Positions 1-11,005 of a stretch of 64,000 nt of DNA are shown piece by piece. The notes beneath the pieces are model-generated. The model saw nothing but the letters and a program-made list of their open reading frames with translations, had not been told where the DNA came from and searched no databases. The DNA is from Thozetella sp. PMI_491 (Eukaryota; Ascomycota; Sordariomycetes; Chaetosphaeriales; Chaetosphaeriaceae), in assembly GCA_021432635.1 (NCBI GenBank), contig MU270025.1, positions 1,225,106 through 1,289,105 on the forward strand. The letters run 5' to 3'. Position 1 is the stretch's first letter; each line of letters begins with the position of its first letter. Both the position numbers and the translations under genes were made by a program.

Positions 1-1055
1 TGCTGTGACCAGCCTAGACTAAGCTGGAAGTACACACCTTAGCCGACCGGTTGCGCCTAGAGGAAGGGGCAGTTGATGCCCAGGCTTTTTGGTACCCATT
101 CAAACATTCGGCTTATCAGAGATGACCCTCTTATGAGCTAGTATGGGACCGACGAAGGTATGGTTGAAAGCGTAGGCTAGTATTTAGCTATATTGGCTAG
201 TAAACGAGTGGTTGAAAGAGAGATGCTTGCTTGACCAGCTGTTCTGGAAGCTGGCTGGCTGGCCAGCTATTTATCCTCGTACGGCAGCTGGATCTCGTCG
301 GCTCTCGGGGAGGCCGTTCGTCATCCTAAATCTAAATACAGGGCCGTACCAAGGCAGTGGCAACTAAAAAGCCTGCAAATATCCATACTAGTAAATATCC
401 AGTGAAGACCGTGTGCTTTGACCTAGGTCAGCTGGTCTTTCCATATTAGGAAGTAGGTCCGTTCAACGCCTCTCATAGTCGTTTGGTCGGCTGAGTATGG
501 ATCTCAAGTTCCCCAGCTCTGAACAGTATACTTTCGGCTATTTTGCATTTGGTTCTATCCATCCTCTATAGATAGCCACGAACTTAAAGTGTACTACATA
601 TAAATAGAGTTTATAGTAGACAATTTACCGTGCCATTCATTGTTTCTCGGGTATTAGGCTGAGTGATCTGCTCACCTTGACTCAAGGTAGGGGGGCCTTG
701 GCATATACTCCAACTCATATCGACTTGCCGTGGCTTCTCAAGTGGAGTACAGAGAGCAAGCTTCTGTCTTCCTAATCGCCATAGAAACCCAAGGACACGA
801 TTACCGAGATTCATCCTTGGCAGACTATGGTTTTGTGGCTGGGCAAGCACAAAGAAGATGGAGACAAGAGGGGCAGAAAGTTGAAGAGCTGCCCCTGGAG
901 TGACGTTGAAGTGACTTACTAACAATAACCAGACTGGGATATAACTTAAAGGTTGGCTTGCAAAGATTATCGAGATGATTTCCGACTCTTGCCAATATCC
1001 AAAGAAATTCACCTTGCTGAGCTGCAGCACGGGTAATCTTCCAGTGTTTTGAGAA
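1..1055. other. Intergenic, no gene recognised
   Basis: AT-rich non-coding DNA upstream of the Cys-rich protein gene. The few open frames on the minus strand (611-1094) resemble no family I know and lack gene-like composition. Short words such as GGTTGAAAG and CTAGTA recur at 150-220, but I see no clear repeat unit. Confidence 0.5.
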
Positions 1056-1845
1056 ATGCGGTGTCAAGGAAGCCTTATTCTTGCAGCTCTGCATGCACAG
1101 TAAGAATTATCTCCGGAATGGGAAAAAATGATAATGCTTACAACAAATTTGCACAGCCTCAGCTGCGTCTCGGCTAATGTTGATATGGTGCTGCCTCTTT
1201 CATCGTCTGTCAGTTGCCCGACAGTAACTGTCACGGCGCCCATCGATATCAGGTGTCCCAAGCTCCGCTGTGGTACGATTCTCTCCACCATTTCCATCCC
1301 CTGCAAATGTCCAACAGCGGTGCCTACCTTTACGAAAACCTTTAGCACCAGTCCTCTCCTCTGTCCTACAGATTGCTCGACGAGTTATCTAATCGCCACA
1401 CCAATGATCAAGTGCTCTACCACATCTACGATTACGAGCACAGCCACTTGGACTCTCACGAGCGTAGTAAAATCTACGGCAACCACCACCACCATAACAA
1501 CCTCGGATAAGTGCATTTCTCGCCCAACGGTGACCACTTACTCCAAACAAGGGTGCCCGACGACTTGCACGAATCCCTTGGCTGATTGCATTGCTGAGGG
1601 TGCGTGGCTGATACTTCCCCTTTCGCTCTGAAAACCTGCTAATAATTGTCGGGTCATCTTTAGGCATCGTTACTGTGCCCTGCGGCTGTTCGAATCTTGT
1701 GGTACTGCCTACCACCACGATCATATGTGCGACTTCGTCGTCCTGCCCGCAATGCCAGATGAACTGGGGATACAGCTCAGTCTGGCAATGTCCTCCAATT
1801 GCTGTGCCTCCTGTTCCTACCATAGTACACCTTGCACGTAGTTAA
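1056..1845 (+). CDS. Secreted Cys/Thr-rich protein with a duplicated module
   Basis: Three-exon model 1056-1099, 1157-1599, 1664-1845 with introns of 57 and 64 nt (GTAAGA...CAG and GTGCGT...TAG), giving 222 aa. Residues 1-21 form a signal peptide ending LSCVSA. The mature protein is rich in Thr, Ser and Cys. A module with paired cysteines and a short 'IPCKC / VPCGC' motif occurs twice (about residues 35-90 and 140-205), separated by a Thr-rich linker. This matches a type of wall-associated or secreted Cys-rich protein common in plant-associated fungi, whose function is unknown. The first exon is very short but supplies the only good ATG and the signal peptide, and both junctions keep the frame. 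The exon model is inferred; that it encodes a Cys-rich secreted protein is fairly sure, its role is not. Confidence 0.68.
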
Positions 1846-2583
1846 TGGGCACAGGGGGGTGCAAGTGTTGGGGAAAAAGGCGGCAATAGGCTGAGGATGA
1901 TTTGCAGAGTCATGAAAGGAACGTTTGACGAGTGGGCAGTCGAATCAATGATGCTACACGGCAGCTGAGGTTGCCTATCTGTGATGCTTTCTGTTTTTCG
2001 GCGCTGTGCATGTCGGACTTGTCACTATTTGAAACAACTTTCATTCCGATTTAGCACAAATTACGCCGACTGATTGTGGAGACTATCTCTATCTGGAACT
2101 ATACAGTATAGAACCCGTATGAGGACATCAAACAAATCCGGGGAAGAACCAAAGCTAAATGGAAGAATATTGCCAGCAAAAACCCATTTATCCGCTGGTA
2201 CGAAGGAACAACTCGCCAGTCCCCAAGAACAGGTCTGCAAGGATCGTGGGAAAAGTGGGGCAATATCAGGGCAGTTCTCAAGACCGATTGAAGTTGTGAT
2301 GGTGCCGTCATGGGTACAGTGAAGTAATGATCGCGTAGTAGGCGTCGCTACGACGGTAACTGGGTTTTGCCAAGGCAGGGCACCTTAAGCGCGCGTTTCC
2401 TGCATCGCCAAGCCCAGTCTTGGATCCTGAACCCGGTTGGGTGACGGGGGCTGCGACAGCCAAAGCGTCGCCAAGCTCCTCGCGTCTCAGGAGTCGAAGA
2501 TCTTCTTGGCGTACTCATCCACGCCGATGAGAAAATTTCTCCATTCTCGCATCGGATGGGTTCGCACTGACAGGTTTACAAAC
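1846..2583. other. Intergenic between Cys-rich protein and SET gene
   Basis: Serves as 3' flank of one gene and promoter of the next. An open frame at 2074-2322 resembles nothing known. No clear TATA element seen. Confidence 0.45.
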
Positions 2584-3792
2584 ATGATGCGATACCTCGA
2601 TGCCTTGGTTCTAGCCTCGGCTCTCTCCACGGCCCTGGCCGCCACCGTTCTTTCGCTACCACAAACATGCCGACAGAGACCACTCATCGAGCTCCCGGAG
2701 TGCAGCATTGATGATTTAGAACACTCACCGCCCTCGAGGAACGTACAGAATGAGACAGCACCGTCGATCTGGCTCGGTCCGTTCGAGTGCGCCGGGCCGT
2801 ACTGCGTTTTCGCCAACCAAGGTTTTGCAAGCGGGCGGGGCCTGGTCGTGGTGTCCACTCTCGCCAGCCTTGATAGGATAAAAGCCATTAAATTCGACGA
2901 GTCCTTCTCGTCCGAGGATGACGGCTTGTACCACGCGGGCGAGGTTCCGGGAAAGGGCCTCGGGCTCATCGCCGACCAGAAACTGCGCCGCGGACAACGC
3001 ATCATGGCCACCAAGCCGGTCGCCCTGCTGCACCGGGATTTCATCGAAGGCGTCGCCCCTCCGGATCAATACCCCGTCCTGGAAAGCGCAATATCTAGGC
3101 TGCCTGCCGCTTCGAGGAAAAAGTTTCTATCGCAAATGGGCCACTTCGGTGGCCACCAGATTAGCGACATCTTGATGACCAACTCGTTCCAGCTCGACGT
3201 TGGTGGGGCCGACGGGCACCACTACGGAAACTTCCCGGACGTCTCCCGGTTCAACCACGACTGCAGACCCAATGTCGCCTTCTACATCGACAGCAAGCTC
3301 AACCATGTGACGACCGTGGTCCGCCCCGTCAAGGCTGGCGAGGAGCTGTCTATCTCGTACCTAGATTCGTCGGCGTCGCGCGAGGAGCGCCAGCAGCGCG
3401 CCCAGATGGCGTGGGGTTTCACATGCACATGCTCGCAGTGCAGCCTGCCGGCACCCCTGGCTGCCAAGTCGGACCGCAGGCTGCAGGAGATTGCAGAGCT
3501 CGAGAGCCAGCTGTCGGACTTCGACGCCAAGGTGACGCCCAAGCTGATCCAGCGCGTGGTCAAGGCGTACGAAGAGGAGGGCCTGCAGTCGAAGGTGGCT
3601 GGGCTTTACACGCTTGCTGCGCTCAACTACAACGCGTTGGGGGACGCTCGGTCGGCGGTTAAATATGCGACACTCGCCGATGAGGCTCTGGCGATCGAGT
3701 TCGGGCCCGGCTCTGGCGACGCACAGGCGATGAAAGCCATAAGGCAGACGCCGAGGGAGCACTTCACGTGGAGAGCCCGCTTAAAGTCGTGA
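2584..3792 (+). CDS. SET-domain protein with N-terminal signal peptide
   Basis: 402 aa in a single exon if translation starts at the ATG pair at 2584/2587; the frame is open further upstream, but this start exposes a signal peptide (residues about 2-20, ending ALAATV). Then comes a Cys-containing region with the pair PFECAGPYC (about 70-80). The SET domain starts near residue 118 (GKGLGL), contains SRFNHDCRPN near 225 and GEELSISYLD near 250, and is followed by a post-SET CTCSQC cluster near 280. The C-terminal helical stretch resembles a TPR-like tail. SET domains transfer methyl groups to protein lysines using SAM. The family is known in Pezizomycotina under 'SET domain-containing protein 5', often with predicted signal peptides. 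Substrate and location are unknown; secretion is inferred only from the N-terminus. Confidence 0.85.
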   Translation: MMRYLDALVLASALSTALAATVLSLPQTCRQRPLIELPECSIDDLEHSPPSRNVQNETAPSIWLGPFECAGPYCVFANQGFASGRGLVVVSTLASLDRIKAIKFDESFSSEDDGLYHAGEVPGKGLGLIADQKLRRGQRIMATKPVALLHRDFIEGVAPPDQYPVLESAISRLPAASRKKFLSQMGHFGGHQISDILMTNSFQLDVGGADGHHYGNFPDVSRFNHDCRPNVAFYIDSKLNHVTTVVRPVKAGEELSISYLDSSASREERQQRAQMAWGFTCTCSQCSLPAPLAAKSDRRLQEIAELESQLSDFDAKVTPKLIQRVVKAYEEEGLQSKVAGLYTLAALNYNALGDARSAVKYATLADEALAIEFGPGSGDAQAMKAIRQTPREHFTWRARLKS

Positions 3793-4625
3793 GGACGGGT
3801 ATAGGGCCGCAATCACAAGTCGTGTTTGTTCTCCTCATTCGTTTGCAGTCGGGTCCGACCCTTCACTGCAAAGTTTTGCGCCTCCGACGTAGAAGGGTGA
3901 CGCCAGGAGGAGGTCAGTGGTCGAGTAATCTCACTGAAACTTGCTACGCCTCGAGGCTGACAGCTCATAGATGGTGGCGCAGGGCCAACAGTTATCTACA
4001 CTTGGTGCTTCAACCTGCTCGCAGGGTGGCATGGGTGCCATATCGGGAAAACTATTGTCCATGCGTAAAGTACTAGATATCGCTTAGTAGCCTAGAGTCT
4101 TCTGTAGTAATTATAGTCTAAGCCTGCAGCATGTCTGGCATCGTTATTCGCCCTATACGTAGCTTATCTCTATATATTTTCACCATCACCTAGTATAACC
4201 ACCAGGCTTTAAGGTAGGCATACAGATAAAGTTAGGAAAGAGCCCGTGCGGTTAGAGCAAAGTGGGTGGCCTTGGTCGCATTCACATGTCGACTTCGACA
4301 CTATGGCACAGCAAATGACGAGTTTGATATAAGACATAGGAGATACAGAGCGAAAACCCAGCCAGGACGCTTAATTCGTTGGCAAAGGAAGACCACAGCA
4401 GTGGCCCCCAAGGACAGTGCGATGTCACGTGTAGGGCTGTGTTGCCGAGCCTCTGCCATCGGGTTCTGTGCCGCTCAGCTCCTGACACAGCGATTCCTGT
4501 CGGCAGGCTTCCGCCTCCAAATATAGATGCTCGACGAGGGTATAATCTACAAGGCTGGCATATCCTCGAAGTGCGACCCCGCGTGGCCCCATGACTTATT
4601 CCGGGCGTCATTCTTACAAGCAACG
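3793..4625. other. Intergenic, no gene recognised
   Basis: AT-rich gap between the SET and HET genes. In-frame ATGs from 4527 onward could extend the HET protein by 33 residues without similarity to anything. Confidence 0.45.
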
Positions 4626-6725
4626 ATGAAAACCGCGGTTCTTCGCGCTCTCTGGCTGGTATTTGTTACAACTGCGGGAGAATCTTCGGTAGCGAAAGCG
4701 CTCGGTCTAGATCTCTCAGGCGTATGTGTTGCTGATGACAACCCATACTTTCTCTGCGAATATGCCACAGAGGCAGTATGCGGATACCAAGCCTCGCAAT
4801 ACGCAGAGCTTACTTTATTGCACGGGGCCTCATATGCACAACTTGTCGCCGAGGACTGCACCGCACAGCAAGCCCTAGGTGCAGAGCTTGCCCCGCACGA
4901 AACCGACACCCGGCCGAGCAACTTCTTATACGAGCTCTTGTTAGAAGACGACGCCATTCGTCTTCTGGTTCTCGCACCGGGAATTGATGACGAGCCTCTC
5001 CGATGTACCCTTGAAACAGTCACTCTCGACGACCACGGACCGTACGAGACCATCTCATATGTTTGGGGGACACCTTCGCGGACAGAGCCAATTGAATGCA
5101 ATGGCAAGGCAATGCTCATCACCCCAAACCTGCGCGATGCGCTACTCAGAGTGCGGCAACCCCACCAGCCTAGGACTCTATGGGCAGACTCAATCTGCAT
5201 TAACCAATTCAATCTGGCCGAGCGCAGCCGTCAGGTCAGCATGATGGCTCGCATTTACAGGCAGAGCACACGAGTGTTGATCCACGTCGGCAGCAACCAG
5301 AGCGTGTTAGCGCCGTCCGCGCGGGCGCTCTTGGAGCGGATAGACTTGTATGTAGATTACACGATGGGCCAGACCGGCGATGATTGGGACGGCTTCCCCC
5401 ATCTGAGCGAGCGGGCGCTAGAAAATCTCGCATTGGATACCCGGTGGCATTCCGTTGCGGCTATGATCAGTCAGCCTTGGTTTAGTCGCGGATGGGTTGT
5501 CCAGGAGGCCAGCCTCGCGCCAGATGGTGTGCTCATATGGGGTGATACAGAGATTCGCTGGATAGCTATACTCCGAGTCTTCCTCTGGTTGGAGCACAGG
5601 GGTGTCCCGGTATGGCGACGCCACGACCTACAGCTAAACTCGGCACACATGGAGATGTACAGGTTTGAGCACACTCGGCAATATGTCAAGTTATTACCAA
5701 GGTCTAGATGGTACCCTAGTCTTGCGCCGCAGTTCATGGACGTTTTCCGCGAGCTTAGGATGACGGATCCCCGAGACCGTGTCTACGCTGTCCTTGGTCT
5801 TCTCACGTGGCTTTACCCCGGATCTATTGTCGTGGAGCCCAACTATGATAAAACGGTCGATGAGGTCTACATAGACTTCGCAACGAGTTGGCTGTCACGG
5901 AATGGTGAATCTAGACTACTTGGCTTCGTGGTGAATGACGAAGATAGCCTTACGCAGTCCGGGTCGTGGGTCCCGCGTTGGCATATTCCGCGCGACACAT
6001 CTATCATCACCGACTTCTTAGAGGACACGCCAACGCTAAACTCTCCAGATCGACGAGTAATGGGGTTTAAGGACCCTTTCATGTTTGGGACCACTTTAAG
6101 AGCCCAGGGAGTTGTTATAGACGAAGTCCAATATGCTTCCGTCAAATTTGGCCCTATTATTTCGTTCGACCACATTATTGCTCTCTGGCAGACAGTTTTA
6201 CACTCTCGAAGTCGCTTCCCGTACGCAATGAACAGACTAACCCTCTTCTTCGTACATACTCTAACCGCCTCGAAATATAAGACCGATTGGTTCGAGTGGC
6301 GTGCCCACCAAGCTGCCTTCATTCTACGCCTGGCCATAGCTACCGATATGGTGTTAGATGACAGCCACGGGAGATGGCTCGAGCACACAGCTAAAGGAGC
6401 CGACTGGAATGAAGTATTGCATCTGGCCGGGGTTATGCTCAGAGGCCGAAGATTCATAGTGACCAATCTGGGCTATTTTGGGCTTGCACCGGGGATAACC
6501 CAAGAGGGGGATACATGCAGCGTCATATTTTCCGCATCGACACATTTCATTTTGCGTCGTGCGGACGAAAGAGAGAACTACTTCAGACTGGTAGGAGAGG
6601 CGTGGATCGCGAGCACGGCAATGGATTTGGACTATGGCTGGGGGAAAGTCGCCTGCTTTGGAAGTAGGCCAAAATATGACTGGATAGAATTGGGACTCCA
6701 AGAGCAGGACATATTCTTGTTATAA
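4626..6725 (+). CDS. HET-domain protein with signal-like N-terminus
   Basis: 699 aa, apparently intronless. Residues about 140-300 form a heterokaryon-incompatibility (HET) domain: YETISYVWG, then WADSICINQ, VSMMARIYR and WVVQEASLA, all hallmark motifs. The C-terminal half holds the usual DPRDRVYAVLGL block and the closing 'GRRFIVTNLGYFGL' / 'FRLVGEAW' motifs of this family. HET proteins trigger programmed cell death or self/non-self responses in fungi. Unusual: before the domain lie about 130 residues that begin with a signal-peptide-like segment (M, K, then TAVLRALWLVFVTTAG) and a Cys-containing region. HET proteins are normally cytoplasmic and start shortly before the FLYELLLEDDAIRLL-type lead-in. 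I chose the ATG at 4626 because it exposes the hydrophobic segment; 4527 is also in frame. Confidence 0.85.
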   Translation: MKTAVLRALWLVFVTTAGESSVAKALGLDLSGVCVADDNPYFLCEYATEAVCGYQASQYAELTLLHGASYAQLVAEDCTAQQALGAELAPHETDTRPSNFLYELLLEDDAIRLLVLAPGIDDEPLRCTLETVTLDDHGPYETISYVWGTPSRTEPIECNGKAMLITPNLRDALLRVRQPHQPRTLWADSICINQFNLAERSRQVSMMARIYRQSTRVLIHVGSNQSVLAPSARALLERIDLYVDYTMGQTGDDWDGFPHLSERALENLALDTRWHSVAAMISQPWFSRGWVVQEASLAPDGVLIWGDTEIRWIAILRVFLWLEHRGVPVWRRHDLQLNSAHMEMYRFEHTRQYVKLLPRSRWYPSLAPQFMDVFRELRMTDPRDRVYAVLGLLTWLYPGSIVVEPNYDKTVDEVYIDFATSWLSRNGESRLLGFVVNDEDSLTQSGSWVPRWHIPRDTSIITDFLEDTPTLNSPDRRVMGFKDPFMFGTTLRAQGVVIDEVQYASVKFGPIISFDHIIALWQTVLHSRSRFPYAMNRLTLFFVHTLTASKYKTDWFEWRAHQAAFILRLAIATDMVLDDSHGRWLEHTAKGADWNEVLHLAGVMLRGRRFIVTNLGYFGLAPGITQEGDTCSVIFSASTHFILRRADERENYFRLVGEAWIASTAMDLDYGWGKVACFGSRPKYDWIELGLQEQDIFLL

Positions 6726-7591
6726 TATGACGATTACATGTTGAAGTAGCACGTACTTATCCTTTTTAATAGAGGAATGTAAAACATTCGTTACATAGAC
6801 GTGCTATTTCATGGGCTATAGCAACTCACATGATAGCGCTTTAATGTACAAGTGCCCGGGTGCTTTGCTTTCAGAATAACTACTTCCTCCTATCTTCAAC
6901 CAATTACTAGCTTCAGAGTAGCATTGACCAACCTTTGACGCAATAGGGGAATATATAAATGAGCATAAAAAGGAGTTTTCCAGATATGTGATATCCACCT
7001 TGTGTGAGCCTAGACTACTGGCACTAACTCAACTGTAATACCTCGGGAGAGGCGAGCTGATACAACGAGCTAGTCCCTTGAGCTCCAAACTTGTCGGGAG
7101 TCTGCCCGCCTGAATACATACATTGTATCTCCGATGACAGTGTGACAATAGATCCACGTGCCTTATAACGGTCCGGCTCCAGGTGGAACTCGGCTGGCCC
7201 GACTGCTATTCCACGCACAGCATATATTGCATGTGCTCCTCGACTATATTTGCAGGAAGACGTGTTGCCGCGCCCACCTCTTCGCTCGGCTACACTGCCG
7301 AGCTGTACGTAGCTCGGCTATTAAAACAATAAAAGGTCATTAGGTCGGCCCATCCACAGGTGTGGTAGTGTAGTGCTATAACGAAGTATGTTGACTATAC
7401 TGCCAACCCGATTGGTTTGCCTTGGCACCCCCCGAATTTGGGAAGTGGGGTAGAAACCATCTGCCGGCGGTAGTGGGATCTTGGTCTTGAGTTCCCATGC
7501 CCTTTTTAAACACGAAGACAACGCACCTGAACGACATCTAACTTTTCACCGTCACATCTCATTTCAAACAACCTCCTAACTTGTGGCAAAT
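6726..7591. other. Intergenic, promoter of the DUF1996 gene
   Basis: AT-rich DNA. A TTTTTAAA stretch near 7502, about 90 bases before the ATG at 7592, could act as a core promoter element; no gene seen. Confidence 0.4.
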
Positions 7592-8936
7592 ATGTGGAAA
7601 TCCCTTGCCATAGCCTCGGCGCTGCTTGCGCAAGATGCCTTTGCTCAGAACATGCTCCGGTTTGGTTGCTCTCAGCTGGTCATCGAACGTACCGATCCTA
7701 TCGTGAACCCGGGAATGAACCCATCAGCACATACTCATCAAGTGGTTGGTGGGAACTCCTTCAATATCACAGTACAGTATCACCTTTCCCTCTCGCCATA
7801 CCATCCTCCCCTTAACAAGAGAACCTAGATGGATCCTTCCAATCTCGACCCACCAAAGGCGTCGACTTGCACTTCTTGCACCTACGCTGAGGATTTTAGT
7901 AACTACTGGACGGCCAGCATGTACTTTAAATCCCCCGAAAACGGCAGCTACAGGCTGGTCCCCCAGATGGCCAACTTTCGGTATCCCGGAAGCTCAGAGA
8001 AGCTTCAGCAGGACGGTGGCATTACTGTATATTATATGCAGCCGTTCGGTGGTGGCTCCTCCAAGACCACGTCCTTTAAGCCGGTATATTGTCCTTTCAG
8101 AAAGAGTCTTCGCCTGCCCCTCTAACGAGTATCAGGGCTTTCGAATGATTGCCGGTAATCCCTCACTTCGCAGCAAGAGCGGCACATCCCCGGGCATCTG
8201 CCACCGCTGCAATGGAAACGGCGAGGGTGGTGCGCCATGCGATGGTCGCGACACTTCCAACTTTCCCCCGAAGGTCTGCCCCGGTGGGATCCGTGCTACA
8301 GTAATCTTCCCTACTTGCTGGGACGGCAAGAATCTGGACAGTGCAGACCATAGGAGCCATATAGCTTATTCACCGGGCACTGGGTCCCTTGCCGGCGCGT
8401 CTTGCCCGAGTACTCATCCCGTCCGAGTGCCCCAGGTAATGTACGAGATTATGTGGGACACGAGGCCTTTCAATGATCCGAAGTACTTTCAAGGCGGCAA
8501 GCAGCCATTTGTCTACTCCTTCGGCGATGGGTAGGTTGCTTTCTTTGGCTTCTCTCTCCTTCCCTATATATGTATATTCCCTCTATCCTCCTTACTGGAA
8601 GTTCGACTGGAAGACATGAAGCTGTCACTAACAGTCCCAATTAGAACTGGCCACGGTCAGCACGGCGACTACTTGTTTGGTTGGAAAAATGATGCTCTCC
8701 AGCGTGGCATGGACGCCCTTGGCAAAGGCGGCTGTAACTTGGATGTGTGCAGCAGCGCCCTCAAGATTCAGACGGGGCCTGAAGCGATTGCCTGTACAAA
8801 GAAAACCCAGGTTCAGGAGACCGTCGGCAGAAGCGGTGAATGTAAGACTTGAACCCTTTTGTTGTTTACCCCAACTAACATGTCATATCAAGGGCTCCAG
8901 TCGCTTCCTGGAAACATGGAAGTCACATACAAGTAG
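7592..8936 (+). CDS. Secreted DUF1996 protein
   Basis: Five-exon model: 7592-7771, 7829-8083, 8136-8530, 8645-8841, 8893-8936; all junctions are GT-AG and preserve the frame, giving 356 aa. A signal peptide covers about residues 1-18 (ending DAFAQ). The rest is one DUF1996 domain (PF09362): HTHQVVGGN, then CTSCTYAEDFSNYWTA after the first junction, YYMQPFG, KGFRM-like KPGFRMIAGNP, VIFPTCWDG, VMYEIMWDTRPF and GTGHGQHGDYLFGW. The last exon is tiny and adds W-LQSLPGN. The His/Asp/Cys motifs suggest a secreted enzyme-like fold, but no activity is established for the family. No WSC or other extra domain follows. The family assignment is firm and the exon borders are probable. Confidence 0.9.
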
Positions 8937-9867
8937 TCAGAAATCACTGAAGAAAATATTGCCAAGATTGCTGGTGACTGTCTAGGACGAGTTAGCAAGT
9001 TTTATTGAAGGAATAGCTACCTGCAGTCTTTATTTAAGCTTCCTCTAAGTGCCGCTCTTGATCATGGTCGTATGCCACTGAGATATTGTCAGTTCTCCAA
9101 ACAAAATACTAGCCCAGCAGGTCCCTAGTCGCTACGGTGATAGATACTCGATGGACTACCGTAGAGTTGGTGTGATCCTTGACTCTTCAGGCCGTCGTAT
9201 AAGATCACGAAGACAGACTCCTCGCCGATCATTAGGTAGTAATGTATGTCTACGAGACAGATTCCAGATTCCACTAACTTCAATCAGGACAAAGCTTCTC
9301 TCCCTATAACGAACGCGCTAAGTCTCTTAAATCGCCTAGCAGCGATGTGCAGCGAGAGAACACTTCACATAAGGGCTCGCTTAACTTCGTAATGGCGGAT
9401 ATTAGACGGCACTTCGATGCATGCCGTGTTATTGATGCACAGTGCCTAACGGCCGCACTGATTTCTTCTCCCTACTTGCTCATGACGGGACACTAGGTCA
9501 TTCACCGCAAAAGTTGGCGCATCCAACTCGTTAGAAGGATACAGTAAGAATTTAAGGTAGGTGCCTGGGGACCAAACAACTCCAATGAGAGGCTCGTGCT
9601 TCACTGCAATTATTTTCTCCAATTGGGGCTGGAAGCACGCTTTTCACTGCGATTTCGAACCCCCCCAAAGGCTCGTTGCTCTGCCATAACAACGTGATGA
9701 AAAGTATACCGCTCGCCAAAAACACCTCGCCAATTGGGGGTAGAATCTCAAAATTAAGGGATTAGTGATGTCGTAATTGGTGCACTTAAAATCAAGCTGG
9801 TGCTATACTGAACTGAAATGGAATATAGACTCTTGCCCTTCACACCCTGAACGGATGAATTACGAAC
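8937..9867. other. Intergenic, no gene recognised
   Basis: 3' flanks of two converging genes. One open frame at 9777-9995 overlaps the SDR antisense and shows no known motif. Confidence 0.45.
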
Positions 9868-11005
9868 CTAGGAAAGTTGAGAGATGCATCCAGGCTGAAC
9901 CGTCTCTAGTCGTTCAACAAGCTCTTTCCAGATATCCTTCTGCAACTTTTGGCCTTCTGCATTGCGAAGCCAAGCTGGCACCCAATACTCCTTGATCTTG
10001 GAACCTGATATAAGTTTCCCGTGGCTCTCATCGCCAAGTACCAAACCGCTTAGAATCACTCGACTTCCCACCTCTGGGGTTCGCGCCCCCATGGCTCTCA
10101 GCGCCCCGATGGTGGCCTTGGTGAGCGACCCTGTGTCCCGACCCAAGCCGGTGGAGCAGAGACCGGGTGCTACTATGTTCATAACTACACCGGTTTGCTC
10201 TACTGGACATAGGGCTGCAAACTGACGGACAGCACACTCTTCCACCAGTTTTGAGAGAGCGTATCTGGTTAGCTCAGATGTCAATACAATTCGTTACCTG
10301 CACCTGCCAATAGATAGTACTGTGGTAGTGAAGGCTTACCGTTGCGCCATGTTAGCCCGTTTCTGGTCGTTGAATCCATCGAAAACGACACCTTTGCGAC
10401 TTTTGTCAACCTCGCCCTTGGCGGCGTATCCAAGAGTGCTTCCGACGAAGGCGAGGGCGGGATGCATTCCAAATTTGCGCCCGCTTGCGATCAGTTTTGG
10501 CGTCATGAGAGCCGCGAGAAAAATCGTGCCGATCACATTGACAAAGACGGTGATTTCCATGCCCTCGGTCAATTGCCACTGGTCGACCATAATGCCAGCG
10601 TTGGCAATAAAACCATCGATCCTGTCCAGTTCGGCCGACGCTTTCAAGGCGAAGCTCTGGATAGAAACATATGATGCCATGTCGAGATGCCAAACCTTTT
10701 ATGGATATTAGTCCTTCTAGAGCGAATGGGATATTGCCGAATTGGATACGCATGCTCACCTCCACAACTCCCTGGCGACCTGTTGATTTCTCAATGTCCT
10801 TCTTGGCCTTTTCGCCTGCTATCATGTTCCTCACGGCAAGGATAACGCGGGAAGCGGCGAATTGGACGAGGTGCCGAGCAGTCTCGAGGCCCAGGCCAGT
10901 ATTGCTGCCCGTGACTACGTAGGTTTTGCCGGAGCATGTTGACTCACTCACTAGCATCGGCACCTTCTTCAACTGCTCGGCTGACACCTTCAGCATCACA
11001 TCCAT
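9868..11005 (-). CDS. Short-chain dehydrogenase/reductase (SDR)
   Basis: Three exons on the minus strand: 11005-10760, 10695-10340, 10264-9868, giving 332 aa. The Rossmann NAD(P)-binding motif TGSNTGLG lies at residues 32-39, NAGIMV near 115, and the catalytic Tyr-x3-Lys is Y202-ALS-K206, created across the second splice junction. It belongs to the fungal SDR group with a conserved lead-in (LVSESTCSGK) and the closing block KLQKDIWKELVERLE. Substrate is unknown; such enzymes often serve secondary metabolism. The frame is open upstream to a TTG, but the first ATG is at 11005. No membrane segment or signal peptide. It stands apart from other metabolic genes and transcribes away from the transcription factor at 11.9 kb, with an 858-base gap between them. 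Confidence 0.88.

Noticed and set aside
1389-1823. Long minus-strand open frame
   Set aside because: Antisense of the Cys-rich protein gene; low complexity of Thr codons keeps the other strand open. No motif.
2487-3044. Minus-strand open frame of 185 codons
   Set aside because: Antisense shadow of the SET gene with GC-rich third positions.
5867-6466. Minus-strand open frame of 199 codons
   Set aside because: Antisense shadow of the HET gene; no family resemblance.
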